Shown here: in pieces, positions 47,718-59,954 of the stretch | Layout of the letters: the number at the start of each line of letters is the position of its first letter | Position numbering within the stretch: position 1 is the first letter of the stretch | From: Brevipalpus yothersi | Taxonomy: Eukaryota > Arthropoda > Arachnida > Trombidiformes > Tenuipalpidae | Reading direction: 5' to 3' | Length of the DNA: 64,000 nucleotides | Assembly: GCA_003956705.1 (NCBI GenBank) | Contig: QZCP01000690.1 | Coordinates: 83,691 to 147,690 of the forward strand | Notes under the pieces: generated by a model | Told to the model about the DNA's origin: nothing | Seen by the model: only the letters and a program-made list of their open reading frames with translations | Databases searched by the model: none | Position numbers and translations under genes: made by a program

Positions 47718-48939
47718 CTTTATGTTCGCTTTCTTGTATTGTTCTCAATGGTTGACTGATTTTCGAATTTGACTTTCCTATCATGCACATACATACAGAA
47801 CACTCGCATTCGTGAAATCGTCTTCATTTTGATTTCATGCTTTCATCGATTACTTTGCACTTGATAAGTACACATACACACATACACACATACACATACA
47901 CTCGGCTTACTCTCATATATATATATGAGTGTGTGTATATAAGCATTATTCATCCAGGATCCATTTCTTTTGAGCTGCTTTTTAGGCCAACTTATCCAAG
48001 ACAACCTATTTCGGTACACTTATCTTCCCTATCTTGAACCCGTGGAACCGGTTGTTTAATGAGGTCACTTTCACCACCTCGACGATCAAATGGAAAGTGA
48101 CCGGCTACCGAAAAAAAAAAATGTTGAGAGAAAAAGAATCATCTTAATTAATCTTTTTCAATTTTCCTCTGTTCAGGTAAACTTATTACTGGGTACTTTT
48201 TATGGGCGAACCTGTTTGCTTGGAGGAAAACTTAGGCGATGATGATATATTTACAGTTGAATCATTTCAATGGCAATATTGTGGAGGAAAAACTTTTGAT
48301 CGGGAAAAATTTTTAACTGGGAGGAAGTAGCATGTGATAGATTGTGAAATTCAATTTACGCCAAAATGCGGAAGCCAATAAGGAGAGAGTGAGAGAGACT
48401 TGAAATTGGGGAAGAAAATTTATCAGAAAATTGTCAAATCAAATTATTTTATAAAATAATGATAATCAGATTGAATACTTTTGTCATCATGTGATCATCA
48501 AGGGCTTGCCAACCTGTTTTATTACATTAATTTAAGGCTCAAGAAGAGGCGAGTTTCATCGATATCATGGCTTCCAGGGACTCGTGTATCCAAGGACACC
48601 ACTTTTCTGGTGCAAATAATTATCTAATCAAGAGAGAAAATTAAGCTGATCACAGGGTTAAAATATTTGTAGCATGTTGATCATGGCCTGAATAGAGGGA
48701 CCTTTATTCAATAATTTCAACTTCGCTAAATGCCTTGCAAATTAGATCTTGAACTGGAGAATCATCTTTTTACGAGTACCTCTTGAGCAATAGCTACCGA
48801 TTTTTGTTTCTAACTGTTTTTTAATAATCACATCTTTCGAGTAACAAACGAAGGATGACTGTTGCTTTCGATGCAGGAAGAAATTTTTTTTTCGATGAAG
48901 CGAGTCATAGTCTTTCTCCTTTCATATCGCTTTGAGTGG

Positions 48940-49099
48940 CCCTTTTTCATGACAAAATAATTATGTGGGGATCCGATCATCGAATCAACAACTAAACTCG
49001 ACATCAAGTCAGCACTGGAGAGGACCGATAAAGTGCTGTATATTTTTCTTGATAGCTGAAGGAGGAAGGAGAGAGAGAGAGAGAGAGAGAGAGGAGAAA
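48940..49099 (-). pseudogene. Decayed start of a Tyr/Gly-rich peptide gene (copy 3)
   Basis: An ATGAAA at 48950-48945 stands about 78 bp downstream of the conserved TTTATCGG element, the same spacing as in copies 1 and 2, and the text between (CTCGACATCAAG against CTCGACACCAAG in copy 2) is alignable. The codons and donor that follow are lost (ATGAAAAAGGGCC in place of ATGAAATTTCTGGTGAG), and no signal-peptide or Tyr-rich exon follows. Confidence 0.45.
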
Positions 49100-49149
49100 T
49101 AGGTGTTGATAATTAGCGGTCACTCATTACTGCTGAAACGATTCTTTCT

Positions 49150-49212
<63 letters not shown>

Positions 49213-49430
49213 CCTCATATAGCTATGCATAAGTTCTTTTACAATCGGTATCAGCACGCATGGAGGGTCAAGCAGAGGAGCAAATAGATCGGAACATACT
49301 GAAAATGCCTACTCAGATAGTTATGCAATTGTCAAACTCAAGAAACTCTCTCTGCAAATACGATTATAGCTGAAGTGTGTCTAACAATACATGTTGTTAG
49401 AGACCTCCTGAAAATCAGCTGGAAACTGGA
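49100..49430 (-). promoter_or_regulatory. Duplicated upstream block, copy 3 (orphan)
   Basis: Very close to 4001-4250 over several stretches: AGGTGTTGATAATTAGCGG, TCACTCAT, CTGCTGAAACGATTCT, then after a (CT)n insert ATCAGCACGCATGGAGGG, GAGCAAATAGATCGGAAC, AGATAGTTATGCAATTGTC and AACTCAAGAAACTCTC. There is no intact peptide gene downstream. Confidence 0.6.
49155..49209. repeat. (CT)n microsatellite inside upstream block copy 3
   Basis: In copy 1 the matching position (4052-4061) is just ATTCTCTCTCTCACATTT. Here it has grown to about 55 bp of CT, so the tract arose by expansion after duplication. Confidence 0.85.
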
Positions 49431-51098
49431 GGAGAAAATTACCTTCACATGATCAAATGAAAGCCAGAGGAAAATTCCCCAGTACACAATCTGAATTTGA
49501 GTTTCACCGAGATAATGTGAGGAACCTCGATATTGTGACCATTAGAGGGTTTGCATTCAGAGATTATAGCCATCTCAAATATAAGTGTAGATTTTTCGAG
49601 AATCAAATGTCGTATTTGAACAAAAATCAAGAAAATTCTCGACACAATTTATTTCAATTTTGAAGCTTAAGTGCTCAGTTTTTTGTCTCCTTAAATCTAC
49701 AGTCTTCACTATCAGCCAACTTTCAACTTCATTCATGACCAGAAAAGTGAACTAATTATCAGGGTAGGTCTTAAAATCAGATATTTTGTTGATAATTGGT
49801 GATTTGAGTGCTGGTAAACTCACAATTGTCAAAATAGTCTCTTGATTTACTGCAGGGAATCACGAATTCCGAGAGCATGTGCTGGTACAAGATTTCAGAA
49901 ATCTAGAGAAAAAGGTCATGTATGTTATGAGTGGGGAGTGTAAAATGAATTTGTGATCCAATGAAACTACTTCGGAAAATATTCCAAGACTCCAGATATA
50001 CCGTACAGCTGTAGCTCAAAAAGATGAAGCAGTGCCATCAATCACCTGATAGGATAGAGATTGGCTATTGAAGATGAACTGTGATCTCTGGAATCGAGAA
50101 CAAGGTACTGCTTCTTACTTACTATGATATGATAGATACTTTCTGTCATTCATGAGAGGAAAAACTGATTAAAGATAATCAAAATATATGTATCTTGAGC
50201 TTTGCCCAGTATTTGAAATTGTCATTTTAAATTGTAACTATTTCCTTTTATTGTTCATCCTTCATTCGAGTGGCCACAAGAAGAATTGCTTTGGAACGCC
50301 TTGAAATTTTCGAACACAATACTTTCGAACGGAGGCGAATGAAAGAAAGACGACGAAAATGAAAAAAGATCAATTTGTTAATCACACACTAAATTAAGTG
50401 CGGTGCGAAGAAGGTTCTGCAACGAAAAACGAATGCAGAACTCAAGAATAAAACTAGGCAATCAATAAGATGGAACAAATTAAATTCTAAGCGACAATTA
50501 CAATGACCAATTGAAAATTTTGTCCGACATCCAAGGTTCATTTTGATATTGAACCAGCAGCGATTCAATTGTTATACAACTGATTACGCGTGAAAATATC
50601 CCAGCATGCATGAGAGAGACAATGCTGGTTCAAATTAACATTAGAACTTCCATTGAGATTTTGAGCTGATAAAAGTTTAGAGTCAGCACTTTGATGTAAA
50701 AAATAAAATTTAAAAATTCGGGGCCATTTCTAGGAGCGTCCTAAAGTTTTAGGACTAAGAAAAATGAAACAAAGAGAGAGGGAGAGAGAGAGAAAGAAAG
50801 AAGAAGAGAGAAAAGATTAATCTCGAAGAGTTCTGACATGGTGATGTAAAATACTCGATGAGCACAAGTTCGACAGAGTCGATTAATCAATAATTTACAA
50901 AGTCAACAGATGTTTCTAACAGCGATCAGTGAGATGAACATGAATCGGAGCTAGATACATCGGTCGAGAGCGTTCATGGTTAAGAAATTGAAAAAGTAGA
51001 CAAGAAGCAAAGGGGGAAAGGAATGGTTGACAGTAGAATGAGGTCTACCATAGAGGAAGTTTGAAGAATCGAGAACCCTTATCATTCAAAAACGATTT
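49431..51098. other. Intergenic
   Basis: AT-rich sequence without recognisable genes. A GA-rich stretch (50773-50812) and the 3' trailer of PPM1G lie at the right end. Confidence 0.5.
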
Positions 51099-54000
51099 TC
51101 ACTCAGTTTTGACACGTTTCTGTGATGGTCCAGTTTCTGATCTTTCTGGTGATGAACCCTCTCCACGCTTATAATGAGCTTTGACGACGTCGACAATTGA
51201 TGGCTGATACTCTGCTTTGTCTTGCTCTCCATCAGAATCTTCCATGTCCTTTTGTGAATCTAGAGGTTTTATATCACAAAACTGGACAATAACACAAGTC
51301 ATATTGTCACAGCCAGTTCCATCTCCATCTGTGTTAGGTGAGAGGCAGTCATTGAAGAGCTAGAAGAAAAATCGACAAAAAAAAGGAATTAAGTCAACTG
51401 ATCAATGCACATCATAGCTTTAGCTTACATCTTCACAGATTTCTGACAAGCTTTTCTTGCCAAGACGCTCTCGAACAAAGTTCACAACCTCTTGGCTAGT
51501 CATGGAGTTCCTGTTGTTATAATAGAAAGGCAGTTAGATTAGAAATGAGAAACAAAGAAATGGAATGTTAAAATTTTCAACTAACCATATTCCATCACAG
51601 GCAAGAACCATAAATTCATCCCTTTCAGGTTTAATTGTTACTCTTTTGATATCAGGGAATGCGGTTATCATTTGGTCCTTCAATTCGAGATCTGTATTAG
51701 ATTTATATGCATGATCTCCAATTGCTCTGGACAAGTTGAGACCACCATTTATGCGACCATCAGCTGTTACTTTACCTCCAGCATTTTCAACCCTTCGTCT
51801 TTCCAATGGATCTTCAGGCTTATGATCAAGTGACATATCGATTGCCCGCCCACGGCGTGAGAAAACACATCGAGAGTCTCCGGCATTAGCTACATAGAGC
51901 TGATTTCCTTTCAGAATAGCCACTACAGCTGTACATCCGCTATCTTTACCCGGTTGCTCTTCATAATCACCCGAATGACTTAAGAAAGCGTAAGGACTAA
52001 GATCTTCTTCTTCATCACTATCTTCATCAGATGAGACTTCTTCTTCTTCTTCTTCATCTTCTTCACCTGGTAAGGAGAGATAAACGAAAGTGTTAAATTT
52101 CACGGAATTGAAATATATAATATACAATATATACAATATTTAATATAAAGATGATCAAAGTATGACAAACTTACTTCCTACTTCTTCAGATGATTCACTT
52201 GTGACCCTGAACTCATCTTCGCTATCAAATTCATCCTCAGCAAAATCGTTGAGGAAGGCTTGATAAACAGACGATGCTGAACAGGCGGGAGTGTTAACTT
52301 TGGTTGGAACAACTTTCTTCTTTTTCCCTTTACCTTTAGAACTAGATGTTGGCTCATCGATGCTAGTTGAACTTGTGTCATTACATCCACCCGAATCTGT
52401 GGATTTTTTCATCGGTGTAGCATCGGTAGATGTTGATACACAACTCTCTTTTTCTTGACATGTTTCTCCATTGGAAGGTTTAGAGTCGCATTCATTGAGC
52501 GAATTGGATGCATCAGCGCAAACAACATCGCAAGATTCGGAAACATTACTATCACACTTGTCAGACTCTCTTATTTCGGATGTTCGGGTAGAAGATACTC
52601 TACACATCTCGTTCTTTTCGTCTACAGTTTCACTAACTGATGATGAGACTGAATCATTTTCGGAACCAACTTTTTGTCGTGAGCTCCACGGGATTCGTCC
52701 ATTTGGTAAACTACTAGAGCTAGAAGAGCTGCTACTACAGGGTTCAAATCTATTGCTAGCCTCAGGATCGCTTGATGTGGATGATGAGCAACAAGATTTA
52801 CTAGAACTTGGCGCCCCCGATGAAGATGACGAAGGACCAGGTTTGGCTCGGAGGTATGGAGAGATCGGCTTCGTTTTGAGAGCTTCCTCTTTCAGATGAG
52901 ATGGTATATTATCTTTTTTTACTTCATTTGAAGGTGCTACTATGCCACTGTCTTTGGAAGATGTTGATGAATATCTTGCAAGCAGGTCTTCAATGGGTAT
53001 CTCAGCTTCCTCTCGTAAACGTGATGATTCATTTACATCCTCTTCATCCTCTTCTTCACCACTGGCCACATATTCACTGCCAGCAAGCTTTTTTAGCTCT
53101 TCAATCACACTAGGATCAATTAAAAGTTTATCAAATTCGAGAAAAGCTTTTTCGAGAGCACTTTTTAAGTCACCAGCCTTGTATTCTTCAAGATTTTTCA
53201 GAAAAATAGGCAAATGACGAGCACAATATTGTGCAACTTCAGCACCTCCATGGCCATCAAAAACGGCGAACAAAGAGGTATTCTCATCAAAGTTCAATAG
53301 ACACGTGTGGGCATCCTGTAAGGAGAGGGGAGAGAAAAAGAAAAAAATTGAATGTAAAAAACAGTAGAAAATAGGTATAATTAAGGTATTAAAAATAGCC
53401 AATCAATAGAGAAAGGAATGATGTAAATAACCGCAATTATTGCTGTTGTGCATGGAGATCGGCTACCGGCTTCCAAATGGAGGGAAAAGCACATAGGAAT
53501 GAACATTCAAAACCTAGACTCTCTCTCTCTTTCTCTCTTTCTCTTTCTCTATTTTAGTTTCTATGTGTTTGCAAGCAATGATTATTTCAGGTATGAGAAA
53601 GGTAGTGGATAAGAATGATTATGAAGTGATGTTAGTAATTGTTGAAATAAATAGACATAAGGCGAAGTGATGAAGAAACAATAAGGATAAATTTCATTCA
53701 AAATACATCAAGCTAGACAGACAGACAGATTGATTGGAGACCGGAAAAGTAATAAGTAAAGTCAAAGACACATGGTTGAAATAAAGTATTGAAAGATAAA
53801 TGAGATGACCTGATTGCATAATCAATTTCCAATGATTTGAAATCAGTAAGGTAACAAGATGATAAAAAAGAAACCGGGTCAACCTTAATTAACACTGATT
53901 TGTCTCTCCTTCGCTTTCTCTCTTTTTTCTCTTTCCTCTACCGAACAGTTTGATGAATGTGTATCAAATAGGTAAGAAAGAGAGAGAGAAAAAAAAGAGC

Positions 54001-54194
54001 CTACATGAGAATAAACAGTCCTTGGTGTATGACCGATAACATTACATATAAATTGATTTAATATACATAACATTCACTCTTACCTCTTGAGATGTTCGCC
54101 ATCCTTGCATTGATGATGCACCAAATTTGAGTAACTCATTACCATCATCTTTAGATATCTTCTCTGTCACTGGTTGGGATAAATAGGCACCCAT
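51099..54194 (-). CDS. PPM1G: PP2C-type protein phosphatase PPM1G
   Basis: Five exons: 54194-54084, 53315-52175, 52066-51586, 51510-51429 and 51359-51099. Phases are 0, 1, 2, 0 and the product has 691 residues. It is a Mg/Mn-dependent Ser/Thr phosphatase, in animals nuclear and linked to spliceosome assembly and histone exchange. The start MGAYLSQP is diagnostic of PPM1G. Metal-binding motifs are EDAHT (37-41), FDGHGG (56-61), ANAGDSRC, HKPED, GGLNLSRAIGDH, ACDGIW and GCDNMT. As in other PPM1G proteins, a long low-complexity Ser/Glu/Asp-rich insert (about 120-430) splits the catalytic fold, here unusually Ser-rich, with acidic runs at its end. The C-terminus QKRVKTE is a short basic stretch. 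The apparent longer frames running into 53402 and 52136 are intron read-through; the PPM1G first exon at 54194 fixes the true start. Confidence 0.96.
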
Positions 54195-54803
54195 AGTAGA
54201 GTGTGTGTGTGTGTGTGTCTTGTCGGTTAATCACCCTGAATCAGTAGTAAATCCCGAGTAGATGTTAAACAAGGATGAGGAGGCTGGACAATGTTTCTAT
54301 GTATATATATATTTGTCTTTCAAAATCCAAGATGAATTTAAGATAAACAGACAAATAATGAAGAATCCGAAGACTGTGTCCACTATTATATGTCTTATGA
54401 AATATCTATCTCGGTCTTGTAAATTACACAATCGGCTACATGCACACACACTCACAATTGTCAAGTTAGTGATGATGTTATTGATGATAATGATGATACT
54501 TAATAACTCTCAAATCCCCTGTATACACACATAGAGAAGAAGAAGAAGAGATGATATAATGTAAATCTATGTTGATGATGAACGAGGAGAAATATAATTG
54601 GGATCAAAAAAAATTTTGAACACCAAAAGTATATCTTCTTCTTCTTCTTCTTCTCTTCAACATACAGAATAGAGAGAAGAGAAAAGAGAGAGAAAAAGAG
54701 AGAGACTTTCAGCGCAGTTGAAATTGGTGGCAAATTTGAACCTTTTTTATATTTTTGGGTTCACACAATTTTTGCTACACAAGTTTACATAGATTGTTGG
54801 GTG
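54195..54803. promoter_or_regulatory. Divergent spacer between PPM1G and MED28
   Basis: The two genes start back to back with 609 bp between their ATGs, which implies shared or adjacent promoters. The spacer holds a (GT)n stretch (54201-54219), a (CTT)n stretch (54629-54652) and GA-rich DNA (54670-54706). No clear TATA box is seen for either gene. Confidence 0.5.
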
Positions 54804-55277
54804 ATGATGGCTAGTGGTGGTGGACAATCTTTGTTGGATGATTTTTATCATTCATATGTTAATCTATTTGCTCTGTTGACACCACCTCCACCAGGACCGG
54901 ATAATCACAATATACATGAATCGGAGGAGATAAAGGTTACTGTTGATCAGGGTGTCAATAAATTTATTGACACTGCTCGTACATTGGAAACGTATTTTCT
55001 CCAGAATCGCTTGATGTATGCCAATCAGAAGCCTGATCAAGTGGTTGCCGAAGAGATTACTGAATTGGACAATGAAATTAAGCGTAAAGATGAAGTGATC
55101 AAAAAGTTCTACGATAAATTGGACTCGTGGCAGAACAAGGAATCATTCAAATCGAAAGGCTCACTTTTTCCACCTCCTTCTCAACATCCTTCTTCGGCTG
55201 CTGCTGCTACAACTGGACCATTAACATCTAGTGGTGATGGTGGTGGACCATCTTCATCTGGTGGATACAATAATTAA
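54804..55277 (+). CDS. MED28: Mediator complex subunit 28
   Basis: Single exon of 157 residues from the first ATG (a second ATG follows at once). MED28 is a head-module subunit of the Mediator complex that links activators to RNA polymerase II. The core VTVDQGVNKFIDTARTLETY, FLQNRLMYANQKPDQV and ITELDNEIKRKDEVIKKFYD closely follows the vertebrate MED28 core (VDQCIQKFLDIARQ, FFLQKRL, QKPEQV, ELRNELQRKD), mostly coiled coil. The N-terminus is short and Gly-rich with a small PPPPGP run. The C-terminal 45 residues are Pro/Ser/Ala/Gly low complexity and not conserved. Confidence 0.92.
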   Translation: MMASGGGQSLLDDFYHSYVNLFALLTPPPPGPDNHNIHESEEIKVTVDQGVNKFIDTARTLETYFLQNRLMYANQKPDQVVAEEITELDNEIKRKDEVIKKFYDKLDSWQNKESFKSKGSLFPPPSQHPSSAAAATTGPLTSSGDGGGPSSSGGYNN

Positions 55278-56760
55278 TTTGGATGTAAGTTTAATTTCGT
55301 TACTCAAATCCAAGAGAAGAGAGATGAGATGAGAAAAGTAAGAAGAAGCATCAATATTGAAGCAGCAACATACAGACCCAGACACACACAAACAGGCGAG
55401 AAGCGAGAAGCGAAAGCAGCAAGCTTACTGCAGCAAAGCATCTCAACACTCTTTGCTACTGCTTGAACCAGTAGAAATGGGAATATTGTTTATGCGTTTC
55501 TCTACATTTTCTTTGTATTTTTATGCTTTTAATCATCTTCAAATATCATTAAAATGTGCTATAATTAATTTTCAATCATGTCCAATGTGTGTGCATTCGG
55601 ATTTCCATGCAAAAAATGTCTTATTATACTTATTCAATGGCCACTCGATTATAAGCCAGCAAGTATACGAAGATTGAGTAGAGCAACATGATCTCACTAC
55701 AATCGATTTAATTTTATTGTAAGCAAACGAAATGGATCCATTTCTTTTTCAACCTTCACCAGAAGATGTGATCTGTGTTTGATATACGATTTGGATAGAA
55801 AAAATGTTGATTTTAAAAAGAAAATGGACAATTAATTGACGAGAGTTGAAAATTTTGACGCTTCTCTCATACATTTAGTAGTACAACTTTTTAACCACAC
55901 ATCGGATCACGATGCGATCTTCGCCAACTGGTGAACACATCTTGTGGGATATCAAAAAATATGGATTGACATGAAAAAAGTGTGTATAATTGTTGCTAAT
56001 TGTGGTGAATATGATGAGATAAAGCACAAACGATGTTGCGTTGATGTTGCTTTGGGCTGTTGAAGAGTTTGAGTTGCTGTTGTGAGTCCTCGTATCGTCC
56101 GCTTACTTGAGCGCCGATTCATATAAAAGTGGGAAAAATAAAAGGAGAAGCTTTCACTGTTACTTTGCTCTTGCTTCTTGCCTTTCAAGTCTCTCTCGCT
56201 TCTCACTTATATCGAAAACCTTTTTTTCGCCCAACTTTCAATTTGATTACAATTAATTTAATCAATCAGGTAATCATCACAATTACTTTATTCACTTTCC
56301 TCATGTGTCCATTCATTGTTTGACCAAGTTTCATAGCAATTTTTACCTTTTTTACCTACTTTTTTCAACTATTCCTTCTCTAGCTGTTTTCTCTCTTGCA
56401 CGCTCTTCTCTTACTGCTTGCTTCTACTTCTGCTTGCTAAGATCGCCCAACTTTTATTCGCGACGATCTTAACTGTTTCAGTTTACTTTTCTCTCTTTTG
56501 ATGGTCATTTTCTTAGTTTCTTTGATTGTGGACATTATCCTGTGGTGATTTTTCCATATATTAACGGTTTTTCTCTTTCCTTTCTTCTCTTTATTCTCTT
56601 TCTCTTGCTTCATCCGCCATCTTGGACTTCTACCTCATCTCATCTCATCAACCTAACTCATCAACCCAACTCATCTCACCTCACCTCGTTACAACTTCTC
56701 TACTCATCTTTGATTTTCGATTGTGTTTTTTGATCATCGTTGATTGTTTGGTAAATTAAT
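55278..56760. other. MED28 3' trailer and histone H1 upstream region
   Basis: Left part is the MED28 trailer. A TATA box at 56121-56128 (ATATAAAA) is followed by about 600 bp of pyrimidine-rich sequence with a CAG/GTAATC donor at about 56270 and several possible acceptors before 56761. This suggests a histone H1 leader with an intron. Confidence 0.5.
56121..56128 (+). promoter_or_regulatory. TATA box, probable histone H1 promoter
   Basis: ATATAAAA, 633 bp upstream of the histone H1 ATG. The nearest plus-strand gene downstream is H1, and the intervening sequence reads as a leader with a spliceable intron. Confidence 0.45.
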
Positions 56761-57498
56761 ATGTCTAGAATGACTGAAACCGCTGCTCCTGCTCCTGCTG
56801 CTACCCCAAAGGGTAAGAAGGCTGCCGCTAAATCTGCTGGTGCCAAGAAGCCAAAGCCAACACCAACCCATCCTCCGGTTGCTGATATGGTTCTTGCTGC
56901 TATCAATTCTCTTAAGGAACGAAATGGTTCATCTTCCCAGGCCATCAAAAAGTATATCGCCGGTAACTACAAGGCTGATGTTGAAAAGCTTGCTCCATTC
57001 ATCAAGAAGCATTTGAAAGCTGCTGTTGCTAGTGGTGCTCTCGTCCAAACCAAGGGTAAAGGTGCCTCTGGATCATTCAAAGTGGCCAAAGGAGCTGCTG
57101 CACCAGCCAAGAAAGCCGCCAAAAAGGCAGTGAAACCCAAGCCAGCCAAATCACCCAAGAAACCAAAGGCAACCAAGCCAAAGGGTGAAAAGAAGGCAAA
57201 GGCCAAGAAGGCTGCTGCACCATCCAGTCCAACCGCCGCTTCATCATCTCCAACTGCTGCTGCTGCTTCATCACCAGCATCTTCACCAGCTAAGGCCAAG
57301 AAGCCAAAGACTCCCAAGTCTCCGGCCAAGAGTCCAGTTAAGAAAGATGTGAAAGCAAAGACAAAGTCTTCACCAAAAAAGACTAAAGTCGAGAAGAAGC
57401 CGAAAGCATCAAAGGCCGCCAAGCCAAAGTCACCTAAGAAGAAGGCCGCAGCACCCAAAAAACCAACCGCCAAAAAGGCAGCAGCTAAATCCAGTTAG
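56761..57498 (+). CDS. Linker histone H1
   Basis: Single exon of 245 residues. It binds linker DNA at the nucleosome entry and exit point and compacts chromatin. The N-terminal tail (1-35) is Ala/Pro/Lys-rich. The winged-helix globular domain (about 36-110) has HPPVADMVLAAINSLKER, SSSQAIKKYIAGNY, FIKKHLKAAVASGALVQTKG and GASGSFKV. The long C-terminal tail is Lys/Ala/Pro with many SPKK/SPAK/TPKS cyclin-dependent-kinase-type sites. It stands alone, not among core histone genes. No histone 3' stem-loop is seen after the stop, while AATAAA occurs at about 57820. This points to a polyadenylated, replication-independent type. Start ATG 56761 is chosen as the first ATG; a second Met follows three codons later. 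Confidence 0.96.
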   Translation: MSRMTETAAPAPAATPKGKKAAAKSAGAKKPKPTPTHPPVADMVLAAINSLKERNGSSSQAIKKYIAGNYKADVEKLAPFIKKHLKAAVASGALVQTKGKGASGSFKVAKGAAAPAKKAAKKAVKPKPAKSPKKPKATKPKGEKKAKAKKAAAPSSPTAASSSPTAAAASSPASSPAKAKKPKTPKSPAKSPVKKDVKAKTKSSPKKTKVEKKPKASKAAKPKSPKKKAAAPKKPTAKKAAAKSS

Positions 57499-59954
57499 AT
57501 GACTTTTTTTTGTGATCGCATTTAATTGACAAAATTATCTTTTTTCCCTCTCTTTCTCACTATCTATCTATTTTGCTTTCTACATCATATATAAATATTT
57601 CATGTGCATTTTCCCCACTATCATACATACATAAACTCACATTGACATTCATCATAAAATTCATATAAAAAGCGAACATATTATAAATAGATTTATTCAT
57701 AGTTCACCCTCACTTTTGCCCTCTCTCTTTCGCTTTCGCTTTGGAAAAAACAAAACCACCAAAGAAGAGACTACTATTAAAGAATGGTACCATCTCTTCG
57801 ATTAATTTTCATGCTTGAATAAATTAAAATTTTAAAGTATGAAACGTCAACCTCTCGCTGACTTGATTCTTTCCATATTCGTGCCTCTTACTGTGGTCCC
57901 TGGCTCTCGAGAACCTCGAGGAATCTAATTCTTACGGGAAACTCTCTTCGTTCTTTGTGTCGGAAACTATTTTAGGCGGGCTTCCACTTACCCGATCATT
58001 CTGATAACCTCCATGATGGGTCACAGAATGTACTTAACAACTTTGTCCATCGATTGTTACCACTTCTGGGAAGCCCGCCAAAGCATGCCTTTCCGTTAGA
58101 ACGTGGTTCGAGTTCCCTCCATTTTTTCCTTTCTACTCGCCCAAAACTTCTCACATTCTCTTTCGGCCTACTTCAGACAATGCATTCTTCATTGGACTTT
58201 GGAATGAAATCTTCGGTTCTTCAACTAAATTTCCCATCATGACTAAATTCAAGATCCACAGTTGCCCTTGATTGTTTACTGATCAAAATTTGGGTGACAA
58301 TTTAGGTCACCAAATTGAGTAATACAAGCCACATCAGCGTGTCTCTCTCTCTACTTTCACTCCCTATCTTTCTCAATGAAATTTTCTACTTGAATTTCCT
58401 CCATGATGACTATTAACTATTGATCATGCGGCTCGTTACTTGTCTCTTTCTTATAACTTGCAAGCAATTTGGTATTGCACTGGAATAATTCGAAGTTATG
58501 AATTCTAGATTCTTTTTAGCTTCCATGTAACTCAAGTCCTTTCTTTTCATCCTCCCATAACAACTGAGTTAGCCCGACACCATTTTGACCTGTAACTCTC
58601 TAGTTCAACTTTGTTGAGCGATCTTCTCCCAATTTCTCATCATATACTCATTGAAGGCTTAGATGATATTTAGGAATGTCAAATCAGAGTTTTTCGATCA
58701 CCAAAAATTTGAAAGAATCTGAACTCAGAATTCTCTTTCCATTTGAACTTTTGACAATGATTGTTCATGGATAAGATTTATGCATATCTCTGTTTATAAT
58801 ATGTAAATAATCGCTAGATATAAGGATCGAAAATATTGGAAAAATTTTGATGAATGATGATCGTAATTGGACACAACCTTATCAACACTCTGAAGATAGC
58901 TCATTGAGGTCAATCTCCTTATCATTTACCATTTTCAACCTTTGGAATGATAATTTGGTCCTCTCTTGCCAACCGCTGATCATCGATTGATGGGTCATCC
59001 GGAAGTTTGGATTTCTCGCTATCACACTGGAAATGAGTCACTTGCTAATGAGGTGTATGAATGCTTATCTATTTTCTCTAACAATTGTAAGACCAAAAAA
59101 TCATCACTTTTAATCACATCACATCAACGTAGCCATGATCAAGTTCAAGAAAAGTTAATCATGCTGACTGGCTCAACATGTCCATAAAACAATAATCCCT
59201 GAAAAAGTATGCAAAACTGGAACCCAAACTTCATATGGAAGTTCCATGAAATCTTTTCCAACCTGAAGCAAGACACATCTTACAACTTGTAAAATCTTCC
59301 AACAGTAGCCTAAATGAAACGAATGAAGACCTCAGAATTGCATATGAAACTTTTTCACCTGAAAAATTATCTGTTTAATTGCTTCAAATTCTGGTGAACA
59401 CACAATACATCCTCTAAAAAAAACAGTTACAATCAGTACGAAGTCAAAATGCATCAACACAATTGACGCAAGCTTGGTTGCCTTTGACAACTTCCTTCAT
59501 CATGTATGACTCATACAATGCTCCTGATCAGTGATCACTCCTCTTGAATGTGTTTATCTGGATCGTGTACATTTCATGGAATTGTGATTGATTTTGGATG
59601 AGAAGAAATATTTATTTGATTGCATTTGTGTGTTTATGTGACTGTGATTAGGTGGACATTGCAGGACCATTGTAGACGTTGAGGTAAGCATTCTTTGTAA
59701 TTTTGAATCTATCAAAATTGTTGCTAAAATGTAGCAGCAACATTTTTTTACGCAGTTTGTTTACATCTTCTTCTGTTTACTTCATTTCGCATTATGCATT
59801 CTTTTTCAGATCAATTTTGAATTCGAATTTTGCAAAGTTCATAGGAGTGCAAAAATCTCAGCCACTGATCATCAGTAATATCTTGTGTGGAAACACTGAT
59901 CAGAATCTTTCCAATTATCTGTTTCCTGCTATCGATTGTTTGGCCCCTATTAAT
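57499..59954. other. Intergenic, with 5' untranslated exon of FIS1 at the right end
   Basis: Mostly featureless. A GC-rich inverted repeat (57975-57985 with 58069-58079) stands out. At the right, a GTTGAG/GTAAGC donor (exon end 59683) and a TTTTTCAG acceptor (exon start 59810) suggest a 126 bp intron in the FIS1 leader. Confidence 0.5.

Larger units (their letters stand above)
46426..48939. other. Gene-poor region with several GA/CT tracts
   Basis: An (AAAAT)n stretch (46489-46515) lies just upstream of the acyl-CoA oxidase. GA/CT tracts occur at 47127-47149, 47300-47340 and 47524-47581. One possible exon (plus strand, 47587-47717) follows the last tract and is listed separately. Nothing else is recognised. 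Confidence 0.5.

Noticed and set aside
52471..52899. Plus-strand open frame of 142 codons within PPM1G
   Set aside because: Antisense of the Ser/Glu-rich insert. The low complexity on the coding strand keeps other frames open.
53316..53402. Alternative PPM1G start MAIFNTLI... with a hydrophobic N-terminus
   Set aside because: This is intron sequence ahead of the exon 2 acceptor. The exon at 54194 supplies the diagnostic MGAYLSQP start in phase.
58966..59187. Plus-strand frame of 73 codons in the histone H1-FIS1 spacer
   Set aside because: No similarity recognised, no ATG at its apparent start and no splice context. It remains possible but is unsupported.
59703..59954. 84-codon in-frame N-terminal extension of FIS1
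   Set aside because: It has no ATG at its start, crosses a likely leader intron (acceptor at 59810), and the conserved protein begins at MEALL as in other animals.
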